NCBI GenBank assembly: GCA_047975325.1
Contig: JBKEDF010000046.1
Location: 1-30,267 of the forward strand
Reading direction: 5' to 3'
Length of the DNA: 30,267 bases
Source: JBKEDF01 sp047975325
Lineage (GTDB): Bacteria; Pseudomonadota; Alphaproteobacteria; Rhodobacterales; Rhodobacteraceae
Shown: positions 15,492 to 24,137 of the stretch, one piece after another
Layout: each line of letters starts with the position of its first letter
How positions within the stretch are numbered: the first letter of the stretch is position 1
Program-made: the position numbers and the translations under genes
Notes under the pieces: model-generated
Seen by the model: the letters and a program-made list of their open reading frames with translations, nothing else
Databases searched by the model: none
What the model was told of the DNA's origin: nothing

Positions 15492-16958
15492 ATGAATGAA
15501 AGATTGTTTGACGTGACCGCCCCACTTTGGACATCGGAGGCCGCCATTGCCGCAACGGGGGGCGCTGCGACAGTATCCTTCGCAGCGACCGGCGTGTCGA
15601 TTGATACGCGGACGCTTGTATCCGGGGATCTTTTTGTCGCGCTGAAGGATATTCGCGACGGTCATGATTTCGTCGGTCAGGCCCTGGAAAAGGGGGCTGC
15701 CGCCGCGTTGGTGACACACCGACCGGACGGCGTTTCCGTCGATGCGCCGCTATTGATCGTGAAGGATGTGCTGCGCGCGCTTGAGGATCTTGCCAGGGCT
15801 GCCCGGGCGCGCTGCGCCGCACGGGTGATCGCGGTTACCGGTTCGGTCGGCAAGACATCCACCAAGGAGATGCTGCGCCAGGCCTTTTCCGGTCAGGCCC
15901 GTCTTCATGTTGCAGAGGCAAGCTATAACAACCATTGGGGTGTGCCCCTTACACTTGCGCGGATGCCTGTCGATACTGAAATCGCGGTGATTGAGATCGG
16001 CATGAACCATCCCGGCGAAATTGCCCCGCTATCTTGTCTGGCGCGCCCCCATCTGGCGATCGTCACAACCGTTGCCCCCGCCCATCTGGAAGCCTTTCCT
16101 TCGGTTGAGGCCATTGCCGAGGAAAAGGCTGCCATCCTTGACGGGGTGGAACCCGATGCCATCGCCATCCTGCCTGCCGATCTGCCTGTAACCCCGGTCC
16201 TGGTGCGCAAGGCCTCCCTCAAGGGTATGACGACGATCCTGTTTGGGTGTTCCGCCCAGGCGGATTTCCGGCTGGCCGATGTTCAGGTTTCCGAAACGGC
16301 AACGGTTGGGCGGGTCAGGACCGATATGCGCGATATCCTTTTCAAGCTCGCAACGCCGGGACGGCATTTTGCGGCCAATGCGCTGGCGGTGCTGGCAGCC
16401 TCAGATGCGCTTGGGCTTGACCCGACACTGACTGTGACGGCTCTGGGGCGCTGGCGACCACCTTCCGGACGCGGGATGCGCGAAAATATCGTGCTCGACC
16501 CGGTGGAAGGGTTGGAATTCGGCCTGATCGATGACGCATTCAACGCCAATCCCGCCTCGATGGGTGCCGCACTGGACTTGCTGGCGGCCTGTGAACCAAC
16601 CCATGGCATTGGTCGACGCGTTACGGGACGGCGGATCGCGATTCTGGGCGATATGCTGGAACTCGGGGCGGAGGAGACCGCGCTTCATGCCGCATTGGCC
16701 GAACATCCGGCCATGGCGAATATCTCGCTCGTGCATTGTGTTGGGCCACGAATGCAGGCGCTTCATGCTGCGCTGCCGCGCATGCGGCGGGGCCATTGGG
16801 CCGAAACTGCCGCAGCATTGCGGCCGCAAATGGCCGGTCTTGTGGATGCGGGCGATATCGTGCTCGTGAAAGGATCCAAGGGCAGCAAGGTCAGCCTTCT
16901 GGTTGACGCCCTGCGGAAATTGGGGCAACCGGCACTCCGTAATGAAGGGGCAGATTGA
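15492..16958 (+). CDS. murF: UDP-MurNAc-tripeptide:D-Ala-D-Ala ligase
   Basis: A 488-residue Mur ligase that adds D-alanyl-D-alanine, completing the pentapeptide precursor. The N-terminal half has FVALKDIRDGHDFV; the P-loop is GSVGKT with Lys121; NNHWGVPLTLARM and EIGMNHPGEI follow, and DAFNANPASM marks the C-terminal ATP-binding region. It is separated from murE by 73 bases, the largest gap inside the cluster, which holds an AT-richer stretch but no clear promoter. A downstream start would remove a few N-terminal residues, so the exact start is uncertain. It ends directly against mraY (TGA then ATG). Confidence 0.95.
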   Translation: MNERLFDVTAPLWTSEAAIAATGGAATVSFAATGVSIDTRTLVSGDLFVALKDIRDGHDFVGQALEKGAAAALVTHRPDGVSVDAPLLIVKDVLRALEDLARAARARCAARVIAVTGSVGKTSTKEMLRQAFSGQARLHVAEASYNNHWGVPLTLARMPVDTEIAVIEIGMNHPGEIAPLSCLARPHLAIVTTVAPAHLEAFPSVEAIAEEKAAILDGVEPDAIAILPADLPVTPVLVRKASLKGMTTILFGCSAQADFRLADVQVSETATVGRVRTDMRDILFKLATPGRHFAANALAVLAASDALGLDPTLTVTALGRWRPPSGRGMRENIVLDPVEGLEFGLIDDAFNANPASMGAALDLLAACEPTHGIGRRVTGRRIAILGDMLELGAEETALHAALAEHPAMANISLVHCVGPRMQALHAALPRMRRGHWAETAAALRPQMAGLVDAGDIVLVKGSKGSKVSLLVDALRKLGQPALRNEGAD

Positions 16959-18041
16959 ATGTTATATTGGTTGACCGGGTTTTCCGACGGGGGTGATATT
17001 TTCAACCTCTTTCGCTATATCACCTTTCGCGCGGGGATGGCCTTTGCCACTGCGCTTGTTTTCGGGTTTCTCTTCGGGCGCCCGTTGATCAATCTGTTGC
17101 GCCGCCGTCAGGGCAAGGGGCAGCCGATCCGTGATGACGGGCCACAAAGCCATTTCGTCAAGGCCGGAACGCCCACCATGGGGGGGCTGTTGATCCTGTC
17201 GGCACTGCTTGTGTCCACATTGCTTTGGGCGCGGCTTGATACGCCCTATGTCTGGATCGTGATGGGGGTGACCCTTGCCTTCGGGCTGATCGGATTTGCC
17301 GATGATTACGCCAAGGTTTCCAAGCAGAATACCAAGGGTGTTTCTTCCCGTACCCGTTTCCTGCTGGGATTGGTCATCGCCGCCGTCGCCTGCTATGTGG
17401 CGACGCGGGTACATCCGGCGGCACTGTCGAACAGGCTGGCCCTTCCGGTTTTCAAGGATGTTCTGATCAATCTTGGGGTGTTCTTCATCCCTTTCGGCAT
17501 GATCGTTATTGTCGGGGCGGCAAATGCGGTGAACCTGACCGATGGGCTGGACGGGCTGGCAATCATGCCGGTGCTGATTGCGGGCGGCACGCTGGGGGTG
17601 ATTTCCTACATAGTGGGGAATTCCAACTATACCGAATATCTGGGTGTTCATTATGTTCCCGGCACCGGTGAATTGCTGATCTTCGCGGCGGCGCTTTTTG
17701 GCGGCGGGCTGGGTTTTCTGTGGTATAATGCACCGCCGGCTGCGGTATTCATGGGTGATACCGGGTCGCTTGCCCTGGGTGGTGCCCTGGGCGCCATTGC
17801 CGTCAGTTCCAAACATGAGATCGTGCTGGCCATTGTCGGCGGGCTTTTCGTGGTTGAGGCCCTTTCCGTCATCATTCAGGTCCTCTATTTCAAACGGACT
17901 GGCCGGCGTGTCTTCCTGATGGCGCCCATTCATCACCATTTTGAAAAGAAGGGCTGGGCCGAACCGCAGATCGTGATCCGATTCTGGATCATTTCCCTGA
18001 TCCTTGCGGCGATCGGACTGGCCACGCTGAAGCTTCGCTGA
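16959..18041 (+). CDS. mraY: Phospho-MurNAc-pentapeptide transferase MraY
   Basis: A 360-residue integral membrane enzyme that links the soluble pentapeptide precursor to undecaprenyl phosphate, making lipid I. About ten membrane helices are visible. Conserved cytoplasmic loops include PTMGGLLIL, the aspartate pair in IGFADDYAKV, NAVNLTDGLDGLA, and the histidine-rich APIHHHFEKKGW with the following EPQIVIRFW. The ATG begins directly after the murF stop. It is the last dcw gene here: the usual next gene, murD, does not follow. Confidence 0.97.
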   Translation: MLYWLTGFSDGGDIFNLFRYITFRAGMAFATALVFGFLFGRPLINLLRRRQGKGQPIRDDGPQSHFVKAGTPTMGGLLILSALLVSTLLWARLDTPYVWIVMGVTLAFGLIGFADDYAKVSKQNTKGVSSRTRFLLGLVIAAVACYVATRVHPAALSNRLALPVFKDVLINLGVFFIPFGMIVIVGAANAVNLTDGLDGLAIMPVLIAGGTLGVISYIVGNSNYTEYLGVHYVPGTGELLIFAAALFGGGLGFLWYNAPPAAVFMGDTGSLALGGALGAIAVSSKHEIVLAIVGGLFVVEALSVIIQVLYFKRTGRRVFLMAPIHHHFEKKGWAEPQIVIRFWIISLILAAIGLATLKLR

Positions 18042-18128
18042 TGGTCGATTGCGAGGGGGCAAGATAGCGGTTTCGCCGTTTGTCCCCCGTGCTATAAGGT
18101 GACGGCTGATCAAGGCCCGGGCTGTTCC

Positions 18129-18383
18129 ATGTCTCCTGCATTATTGCGACTGATCCTATCTTTTGCGCTGCTGACGGGCTGTGCCAGTTTTCCCGATGTG
18201 CAGCGTGCCGGCGCCGTCCCGTCAGGCGGTTCGGCGCCCGATCTCGTTCCGACGGAAACCCTGCTTGCCATGGAGGCATCCCCAAGGGCGACGGAGGAAA
18301 GCACGGCGGCCCTGGCTGCACGCGCGGCGGGGTTGCGGGCAAGGGCCGCGGGCTTGCGCAATCGTTCCGTCGGCACGCCCTGA
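18129..18383 (+). CDS. Small predicted lipoprotein of unknown function
   Basis: An 84-residue protein with a signal peptide (LLRLILSFALLTGC, about residues 5-18) ending in the lipobox LLTGC; Cys18 would be lipid-modified. The mature part is short, alanine-rich and ends in a repeat-like stretch (AARAAGLRARAAGLRNRS) that could form one amphipathic helix. I chose the ATG at 18129 over an upstream start at 18099 because it places the signal peptide at the N-terminus. It lies 87 bases after mraY and 77 before hom. I do not recognise a family with certainty; its place next to mraY does not prove a wall-related role. Confidence 0.7.
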   Translation: MSPALLRLILSFALLTGCASFPDVQRAGAVPSGGSAPDLVPTETLLAMEASPRATEESTAALAARAAGLRARAAGLRNRSVGTP

Positions 18384-18394
18384 AACGACCCGCG

Positions 18395-18423
18395 TTGCAA
18401 GCCCCGCGGCAAAAGGCTAACAG
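18395..18423 (+). promoter_or_regulatory. Weak candidate promoter for hom
   Basis: TTGCAA (18395-18400), 17 bases, TAACAG (18418-18423), just after the lipoprotein stop and 37 bases before the hom ATG. Spacing is ideal but the -10 matches poorly. Confidence 0.3.
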
Positions 18424-18460
18424 TCGCCCGACAGGTTCGATGCGATGAACGGAGACCACG

Positions 18461-19756
18461 ATGACTGCGCCCTTGCGAGTTGGCCTTGCCGGTCTGGGAA
18501 CGGTGGGAATTGGCGTGGTGAAGATCGTCCAGACCCATGCCGACATGATTGCCGCGCGGGCTGGTCGCCGGATTGAAATTACAGCCGTTTCCGCCCGGGA
18601 CCCAAGAAAGAACCGTGATGCTGATCTTTCCGGATATGCCTGGGAAAACGACCCCGTGGCGCTGGCCCGGCGCCAGGATATCGATGTCTTTGTTGAGGTA
18701 ATGGGGGGCCATGAAGGCCCCGCCCGTGCCGCGACCGAGGCCGCCATTGCTGCGGGGAAGGATATTGTCACCGCCAATAAGGCGCTTTTGGCCCATCACG
18801 GCCAGACACTGGCCGAAGCTGCCGAGGCGGCGGGCCGGGTGATCCGCTTTGAGGCCGCCGTTGCAGGGGGGATCCCGGTGATCAAGGCCCTGACGGAAGG
18901 TCTTGCCGGCAATGAGATCCGCCGTGTCATGGGGGTGATGAACGGGACCTGCAACTATATCCTGACGCGGATGCAGGCGGCCGGCCTGCCCTATGAGACG
19001 GTCTTTGAGGAAGCGAGGCAGCTGGGCTATCTCGAAGCCGATCCCAATCTTGATGTCGGCGGGATCGATGCGGGTCACAAGCTTGCACTGCTGTCCTCCA
19101 TTGCCTTTGGCACCAAGGTCAGTTTCGACAAGGTGGAACTGGAAGGTATCGGCAATGTATCGATCGAGGATATCGAACTGGCCGATGACATGGGCTATCA
19201 CATCAAGCTGCTGGGCGTTGCGCAAATGTCCGGACGCGGTCTGGAACAACGCATGACCCCCTGCCTGGTTCCCGCCGAAAGCCCGCTGGGGCAGTTGCCG
19301 GGCGGAACCAATATGGTGGTGCTTGAAGGGGATAGCGTGGGCCAGATTGTCCTGCGCGGCCCCGGGGCGGGTGAAGGGCCGACCGCCAGTGCGGTGATGG
19401 GCGATGTGATCGATATCGCCCGTGGTCTTCGTCTGCCGACTTTCGGACGGCCCGCAACGACACTGGCCGCACCTGTCGCGGCCCGATCCGCCACGCCCGC
19501 CCCGTATTATCTGCGCGCGACCTTGCTCGACAAGCCCGGTGCGCTGGCCAAGATTGCGACCTGCCTGGGGGAATCGGGCATTTCCATAGATCAGATGCGC
19601 CAGCTCAACAAATCCGGTGAAAAGGATGATACCGCGCTGGTGCTGATCGTCACCCATAAGGCCTCGCCCCCCGATATCGCCCATGCGATGCGCCGCTTTT
19701 CCGAAACCGGCGTGATGATCGATACTCCGGTTGCAATCCGGATCGAGGAAGTCTGA
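18461..19756 (+). CDS. hom: Homoserine dehydrogenase
   Basis: A 431-residue enzyme reducing aspartate semialdehyde to homoserine, the branch to threonine and methionine. The NAD(P)-binding loop GLAGLGTVGIGV is at the N-terminus; ANKALLAHHG and AAVAGGIPVIKALTEGL flank the active site; VMGVMNGTCNYILTRM is the catalytic signature. The C-terminal 80 residues form an ACT domain (YYLRATLLDKPGALAKIA), the usual site of threonine feedback. GGAG at 18451-18454 supports the ATG at 18461. A 9-bp hairpin follows the stop. The order hom-glpX-recJ is common in this bacterial family. Confidence 0.97.
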   Translation: MTAPLRVGLAGLGTVGIGVVKIVQTHADMIAARAGRRIEITAVSARDPRKNRDADLSGYAWENDPVALARRQDIDVFVEVMGGHEGPARAATEAAIAAGKDIVTANKALLAHHGQTLAEAAEAAGRVIRFEAAVAGGIPVIKALTEGLAGNEIRRVMGVMNGTCNYILTRMQAAGLPYETVFEEARQLGYLEADPNLDVGGIDAGHKLALLSSIAFGTKVSFDKVELEGIGNVSIEDIELADDMGYHIKLLGVAQMSGRGLEQRMTPCLVPAESPLGQLPGGTNMVVLEGDSVGQIVLRGPGAGEGPTASAVMGDVIDIARGLRLPTFGRPATTLAAPVAARSATPAPYYLRATLLDKPGALAKIATCLGESGISIDQMRQLNKSGEKDDTALVLIVTHKASPPDIAHAMRRFSETGVMIDTPVAIRIEEV

Positions 19757-19757
19757 A

Positions 19758-19787
19758 GCCCCTTCCGGCTGACAGGCGGGAAGGGGC
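19758..19787 (+). terminator. Hairpin after hom, possible weak terminator
   Basis: GCCCCTTCC (19758-19766) pairs perfectly with GGAAGGGGC (19779-19787). It begins directly after the hom stop, but no T run follows, so it may mark a processed 3' end or a weak stop before glpX. Confidence 0.4.
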
Positions 19788-19872
19788 CGCGCCCAATTTC
19801 AGATATGCGGTGCTTGCCGCATCCCTGCTTGCGCGATAGACCGGAAAAAACCGAAAGGATGGAGTAACAAGC

Positions 19873-20838
19873 ATGGCCGATGCCGCAGAATTTCAAGATC
19901 GTATGCTCTCTCTGGGCCTTGCCCGGGTGTCGGAGGCCGCTGCGCTGGCCTCTGCCGCGCTGGTGGGCCGTGGGGATGAAAAGGCCGCTGATCAGGCTGC
20001 CGTCAATGCGATGAGAAATCAGTTGAACCTTCTTGATATCTCCGGCGTCGTGGTGATCGGGGAAGGGGAACGGGACGAGGCCCCGATGCTTTTCATCGGT
20101 GAGGAAGTGGGATCCGGCAACGGCCCTGCCGTGGATATCGCGCTTGATCCGCTGGAGGGGACGACCCTGACTGCGAAGGATATGCCCAATGCGCTGACCG
20201 TGATCGCCATGGCGCCTCGCGGGACGCTCTTGCATGCGCCCGATGTCTACATGGAGAAACTTGCTATCGGCCCGGGCTATGCGCCCGATACGGTGACGCT
20301 TGACATGTCGCCAACCGAGCGGGTGCAGGCGCTGGCAAAGGCCAAGGGTTGCGGTGCGAAGAATATTACCGTCTGTATCCTTGAACGCCCCCGCCATGAG
20401 GAAATGATCGCCGAGGTGCGCAAGACAGGCGCCTCGATCCGGCTGATTACCGATGGCGACGTGGCCGGGGTGATCCATTGCGCCGAAGCCGACAAGACGG
20501 GGATCGACATGTATATGGGTGCCGGTGGCGCGCCGGAAGGCGTCCTTGCCGCATCGGCGCTGAAATGCATGGGCGGGCAGATCTATGGCAGGCTGCTTTT
20601 CCGCAATGACGATGAACGGGGACGTGCCGCCAAGGCCGGGATTGCCGATCTGAACAGGATCTATTCACGCGATGAGATGGTCACCGCCGATGTGATCTTT
20701 GCGGCGACCGGGGTGACTTCGGGGTCAATCCTTTCGGGTATCAGGCGGGAACCGGATTGGGTTACCACCGAAACCCTGCTGATGCGTTCCAAGACGGGTT
20801 CCGTCCGCCGGATGACTTATCGCAGTCCGGTCCGCTGA
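19873..20838 (+). CDS. glpX: Class II fructose-1,6-bisphosphatase, GlpX type
   Basis: A 321-residue metal-dependent phosphatase turning fructose 1,6-bisphosphate into fructose 6-phosphate, for gluconeogenesis and, in autotrophs, the Calvin cycle. Metal and substrate motifs are seen in order: GVVVIGEGERDEAPML, ALDPLEGTTL, and the phosphate-binding GAGGAPEGVLAASALKCMGG. The ATG at 19873 follows GGAG at a good distance. It is separated from hom by 116 bases and from recJ by 37. Length fits the family. No rubisco genes are in the window, so a Calvin-cycle role cannot be claimed. Confidence 0.95.
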   Translation: MADAAEFQDRMLSLGLARVSEAAALASAALVGRGDEKAADQAAVNAMRNQLNLLDISGVVVIGEGERDEAPMLFIGEEVGSGNGPAVDIALDPLEGTTLTAKDMPNALTVIAMAPRGTLLHAPDVYMEKLAIGPGYAPDTVTLDMSPTERVQALAKAKGCGAKNITVCILERPRHEEMIAEVRKTGASIRLITDGDVAGVIHCAEADKTGIDMYMGAGGAPEGVLAASALKCMGGQIYGRLLFRNDDERGRAAKAGIADLNRIYSRDEMVTADVIFAATGVTSGSILSGIRREPDWVTTETLLMRSKTGSVRRMTYRSPVR

Positions 20839-20875
20839 TCTTGCATCCGGGGGCGGCTTCGGGCAGATCCGGGGC

Positions 20876-22621
20876 ATGACGGATCGTGCCTTTCTTGATG
20901 TAACCGCCTCGGCCACGGGGCGCCGCTGGGTTGGCCCGGGCGAAGGTGAAACCCGCCTGGCCGAAGCCATGGCGCAACAGACAGGGCTGGCGCTGCCGCT
21001 TTGCCAGATCCTTGCCCGCAGGGGTGTGGAGCCCGAAGCAGCGCAGGCCTATCTTGCCCCGACGCTGCGTGACCTGCTGCCCGATCCGCGCGGCCTGCGT
21101 GATATGGACCGTGCCGCCGGGCGTTTCCTTGCCGCTGTGAAGGAACGGGAACGGATTGCGATTTTTGCCGATTATGATGTTGACGGTGGCTCTTCCGCCG
21201 CCCTTCTGATGGTCTGGCTGCGGGCAATGGGGCTGGGCGCAACACTCTATATCCCCGACCGTATCGACGAAGGTTATGGTCCCAATATTCCCGCCATGCA
21301 GGGGCTGGCACGGGATCACGATCTGATCCTTTGCGTCGATTGCGGCACCTTGAGCCATGAACCGATCGCGGCCGCCGATGGGGCGGATGTGATCGTGCTG
21401 GATCACCACCTGGGCGCGGAAACCCTGCCCCCCGCGCTGGCTGTCGTGAACCCCAACCGCCAGGATGAAGATGGCAGTCTTGGCCATCTCTGCGCGGCCT
21501 CGGTGGTGTTTCTGCTGTTGGTTGAGGCCAATCGCCGACTGCGCGAAGAAGGTGTGACAGGCCCCGACCTTATGGCGATGCTTGATCTTGTGGCACTGGC
21601 CACGGTTGCGGATGTCGCACCTTTGATCGGCGTGAACCGCGCCCTGGTTCGCCAGGGGCTGAAGATCATGGCACGTCGTGAACGCCCGGGGCTGCGGGCG
21701 CTTGCCGATGTCGCCAGGATGGATCAGGCTCCTAACAGCCATGCGCTGGGGTTTCTTCTGGGGCCGCGGGTCAATGCCGGCGGACGGATCGGCAAGGCCG
21801 ATCTGGGGGCACGGCTGCTGGCGACGGAGGACCCGGCCGAGGCAGCGGCCCTGGCCGAACGGCTTGACCAGCTCAATACCGAACGCCGCGATATCGAATC
21901 TGCGGTTCGCGCGGCGGCCCTGGCGCAGGCGGAAGAACGGGGGTTTGATGGCCCGCTGGTCTGGGCGGCAGGGGAAGGTTGGCATCCCGGTGTCGTGGGT
22001 ATTGTTGCGGCCCGGTTGAAGGAAGCGACAAATCGCCCCGCCGTGGTGATCGGGCTGGAAAATGGCGTTGGAAAGGGCTCCGCCCGTTCGGTGCCGGGGG
22101 TTGATCTTGGTGCGGCGGTTCATCGGGTCGCGGCAGAGGGGCTGTTGCTGAAGGGGGGCGGTCACAAGATGGCAGCGGGCCTGACGGTGGAACCGGCGCG
22201 GATCGAGGCCGCAATGGAACGCCTGTCGGATCTGCTGGCCCGTCAGGGTGCGGGAACTGCAGGCCCCGGCGATCTGCGGCTGGATGGGTTGCTGATGCCT
22301 TCCGCCGCAACACAGGATCTGATCGAGAGGATCGAGGCGGCAGGCCCCTACGGGGCGGGTGCCCCGGCCCCCCGTTTCGCCTTTGCCAATCAGCCGGTGA
22401 CCTCAAGGCGGGTCGGGGACAGCCATCTGCGTCTGAGTTTCGGGGATCGTGGATCCCCCCGGATCGATGCCATTGCCTTCGGGGCTTTCGATGGCCCGCT
22501 GGGTCCGCTGCTGCATGATCCCGGATCGCGGCGGTTTCATCTGGCAGGCAGGCTGGAACTCAACAGCTATGGTGGCCGCACCCGTGTTCAGCTCCGCCTT
22601 GATGACGCCGCCTTGGCCTGA
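20876..22621 (+). CDS. recJ: Single-stranded-DNA-specific 5'-3' exonuclease RecJ
   Basis: A 581-residue DHH-family exonuclease used in recombination repair, mismatch repair and fork processing. The metal-binding motifs are FADYDVDGGSSAALL (motif I), CVDCGT, and VLDHHLG (the DHH motif). NPNRQDEDGSLGHLCAASVVF and GPRVNAGGRIGKADLGARLL are conserved core blocks, and the DHHA1 domain has GGGHKMAAGLTVE. The C-terminal OB-like section closes the protein. The start lies 37 bases after glpX, so the two may be cotranscribed. Its 3' end converges on ltaE with 32 bases between stops. Confidence 0.95.
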   Translation: MTDRAFLDVTASATGRRWVGPGEGETRLAEAMAQQTGLALPLCQILARRGVEPEAAQAYLAPTLRDLLPDPRGLRDMDRAAGRFLAAVKERERIAIFADYDVDGGSSAALLMVWLRAMGLGATLYIPDRIDEGYGPNIPAMQGLARDHDLILCVDCGTLSHEPIAAADGADVIVLDHHLGAETLPPALAVVNPNRQDEDGSLGHLCAASVVFLLLVEANRRLREEGVTGPDLMAMLDLVALATVADVAPLIGVNRALVRQGLKIMARRERPGLRALADVARMDQAPNSHALGFLLGPRVNAGGRIGKADLGARLLATEDPAEAAALAERLDQLNTERRDIESAVRAAALAQAEERGFDGPLVWAAGEGWHPGVVGIVAARLKEATNRPAVVIGLENGVGKGSARSVPGVDLGAAVHRVAAEGLLLKGGGHKMAAGLTVEPARIEAAMERLSDLLARQGAGTAGPGDLRLDGLLMPSAATQDLIERIEAAGPYGAGAPAPRFAFANQPVTSRRVGDSHLRLSFGDRGSPRIDAIAFGAFDGPLGPLLHDPGSRRFHLAGRLELNSYGGRTRVQLRLDDAALA

Positions 22622-22653
22622 CATGGGCCTTGTAACGGTGCAAAGGCAAAACC

Positions 22654-23667
22654 CTACCCCCCAAGGGCGGCAAGCAGGGCATCGATATCGGCATCGCTGG
22701 TATCCCAGCCGGTAACGAAACGGCAAAGCCGGTCATTGTAGCGATAATAAACTGCCCCGGCGGCCTTGGCGCGTTCATGCGCCTCTGCTGGCAGAAGGGC
22801 GAAAATGACATTGGCCTCCACCGGGTTGAGGAATTCCGCGCCCAGATCCTGCAATCCCTTGGCCAGCCGCGTGGCCCTGATATTGGCATCGCGGGCCAGG
22901 GTCAGCCAGCGGTCATTGGCAAACCAGGCGTCGAACTGCGCCGCGATATAGCGCAGCTTGGACCCCAGATGCCCCGCCCGTTTGCGGCGTAACTGAAATT
23001 CCCAGGCCTTTGCGGGATCGAACATGATGACGGCCTCGGCGGCCATCAGCCCGTTTTTTGTTCCACCCAACGAAAGGATATCGATCCCCGCCTTCCAGCT
23101 CATTTCCGCCGGGCTGGCACCGGTTCTGGCCAGTGCATTGGCAAAGCGCGCGCCATCCAGATGGACCGGCACCCCCTGATCCCGTGCGACGGCGGTCAGC
23201 GCCGAAAGCCGGGAAGGGTCGTAGACGGTGCCTGCCTCGGTGGCATTCGTCAGGCTCAACGCCCCCTTTTGCGGGTTGTGAACCGCCCCGCCCGTCCGCG
23301 TGATGGCATCGGCCAGCGCCTCGGGTTCGATCCGGCCATGGGGGCCTTCGATCTTTGTCAGGCTCGCCCCGCCGGTAAAGAATTCCGGGGCATTGCATTC
23401 CGCCCGCCCGATATGGGCGCGGGCATGGCAGAAGATCGTGGACCAGGATGGCGCAAGCGTTGCCAGTGACAGGCAGTTGGATGAGGTTCCGGTTGTCAGG
23501 AGAAACACCTCCGCTTCAGGGGCTTCGAAAACCTGCCGGATCCTGTCACGGCACCGTGCCGTCGCGGCGTCATTGCCATAGGCCAGCGAAGGGTCGTCAT
23601 TGGCCGCGACGATGGCAGCCATGATATCCGGCGGTATTGTCGCGCCATTGTCGGAGGCAAAGAACAT
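22654..23667 (-). CDS. ltaE: Low-specificity L-threonine aldolase
   Basis: A 337-residue pyridoxal-phosphate enzyme of fold type I that cleaves threonine or allo-threonine to glycine and acetaldehyde. MFFASDNGATIPPDI at the N-terminus and TGTSSNCLSLATLAP near residue 60 are typical; VHLDGARFANAL supplies the cofactor-binding aspartate (D171) and SLGGTKNG has the Schiff-base lysine, Lys204. Its ATG overlaps the stop of the upstream YcgN-like gene (TGATG), so translation is coupled. Some family members act on other beta-hydroxy amino acids, so substrate is inferred. Confidence 0.9.
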   Translation of the reverse strand: MFFASDNGATIPPDIMAAIVAANDDPSLAYGNDAATARCRDRIRQVFEAPEAEVFLLTTGTSSNCLSLATLAPSWSTIFCHARAHIGRAECNAPEFFTGGASLTKIEGPHGRIEPEALADAITRTGGAVHNPQKGALSLTNATEAGTVYDPSRLSALTAVARDQGVPVHLDGARFANALARTGASPAEMSWKAGIDILSLGGTKNGLMAAEAVIMFDPAKAWEFQLRRKRAGHLGSKLRYIAAQFDAWFANDRWLTLARDANIRATRLAKGLQDLGAEFLNPVEANVIFALLPAEAHERAKAAGAVYYRYNDRLCRFVTGWDTSDADIDALLAALGG

Positions 23668-24137
23668 CAGAACGTCTCCTCGATTACATGTTCATCCCAT
23701 TCATCTTCGGGGATTTCGAATTCCGGCAATGTCTTGCCCTGAACCGAAACTCCGGCGCGATGAATGCTGTCGGGATCCCCGGAGATGAGCGGATGCCAGT
23801 CATAAAGGGGCCGACCTTCATGCAACAAGCGATAGGCGCAGGTCCGGGGCAGCCAATAGGCAACCCTGGGGAGTTCCGATGCGTTCAGCGTGACACATTC
23901 CGGGACGAATTGATGACGGATCGGATATTGGGTGCAGCGACAGGTTTCGCCATCCAGAAGGCGGCAGGCGATGCGGGTCAGTTCGACCTCTCCGGTATCT
24001 TCATATTCGATCTTGTTGAGACAGCATTTGCCACAGCCATCGCAAAGGGCCTCCCATTCCTCCGGTGTCATCCGATCCAGGGAGACGGTTTCCCAGAATC
24101 GTTCCCTTGGCGTTGTCCGGGCGGGTTTGGCCGCCAT
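23667..24137 (-). CDS. YcgN/UPF0260 family cysteine-cluster protein
   Basis: A 156-residue protein with the cysteine array CDGCGKCCLNKIEYED near residues 32-47 and a second set, CRLLDGETCRCTQY, followed by VPECVTLNASELP. This is the UPF0260 family (relative of the YkgJ CxxCxxCC zinc or iron-binding proteins); its biochemical role is not established. The late part, YDWHPLISGDPDSIHRAG, is also conserved. It overlaps ribF at its start and ltaE at its end, each by TGATG, making a tight three-gene unit. Confidence 0.88.
   Translation of the reverse strand: MAAKPARTTPRERFWETVSLDRMTPEEWEALCDGCGKCCLNKIEYEDTGEVELTRIACRLLDGETCRCTQYPIRHQFVPECVTLNASELPRVAYWLPRTCAYRLLHEGRPLYDWHPLISGDPDSIHRAGVSVQGKTLPEFEIPEDEWDEHVIEETF

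Noticed and set aside
18042..18098. Possible terminator after mraY (GGGGGCAA with TTGTCCCCC, one bulge)
   Set aside because: The pairing is imperfect and no T run follows, so it cannot be told from chance in GC-rich DNA.
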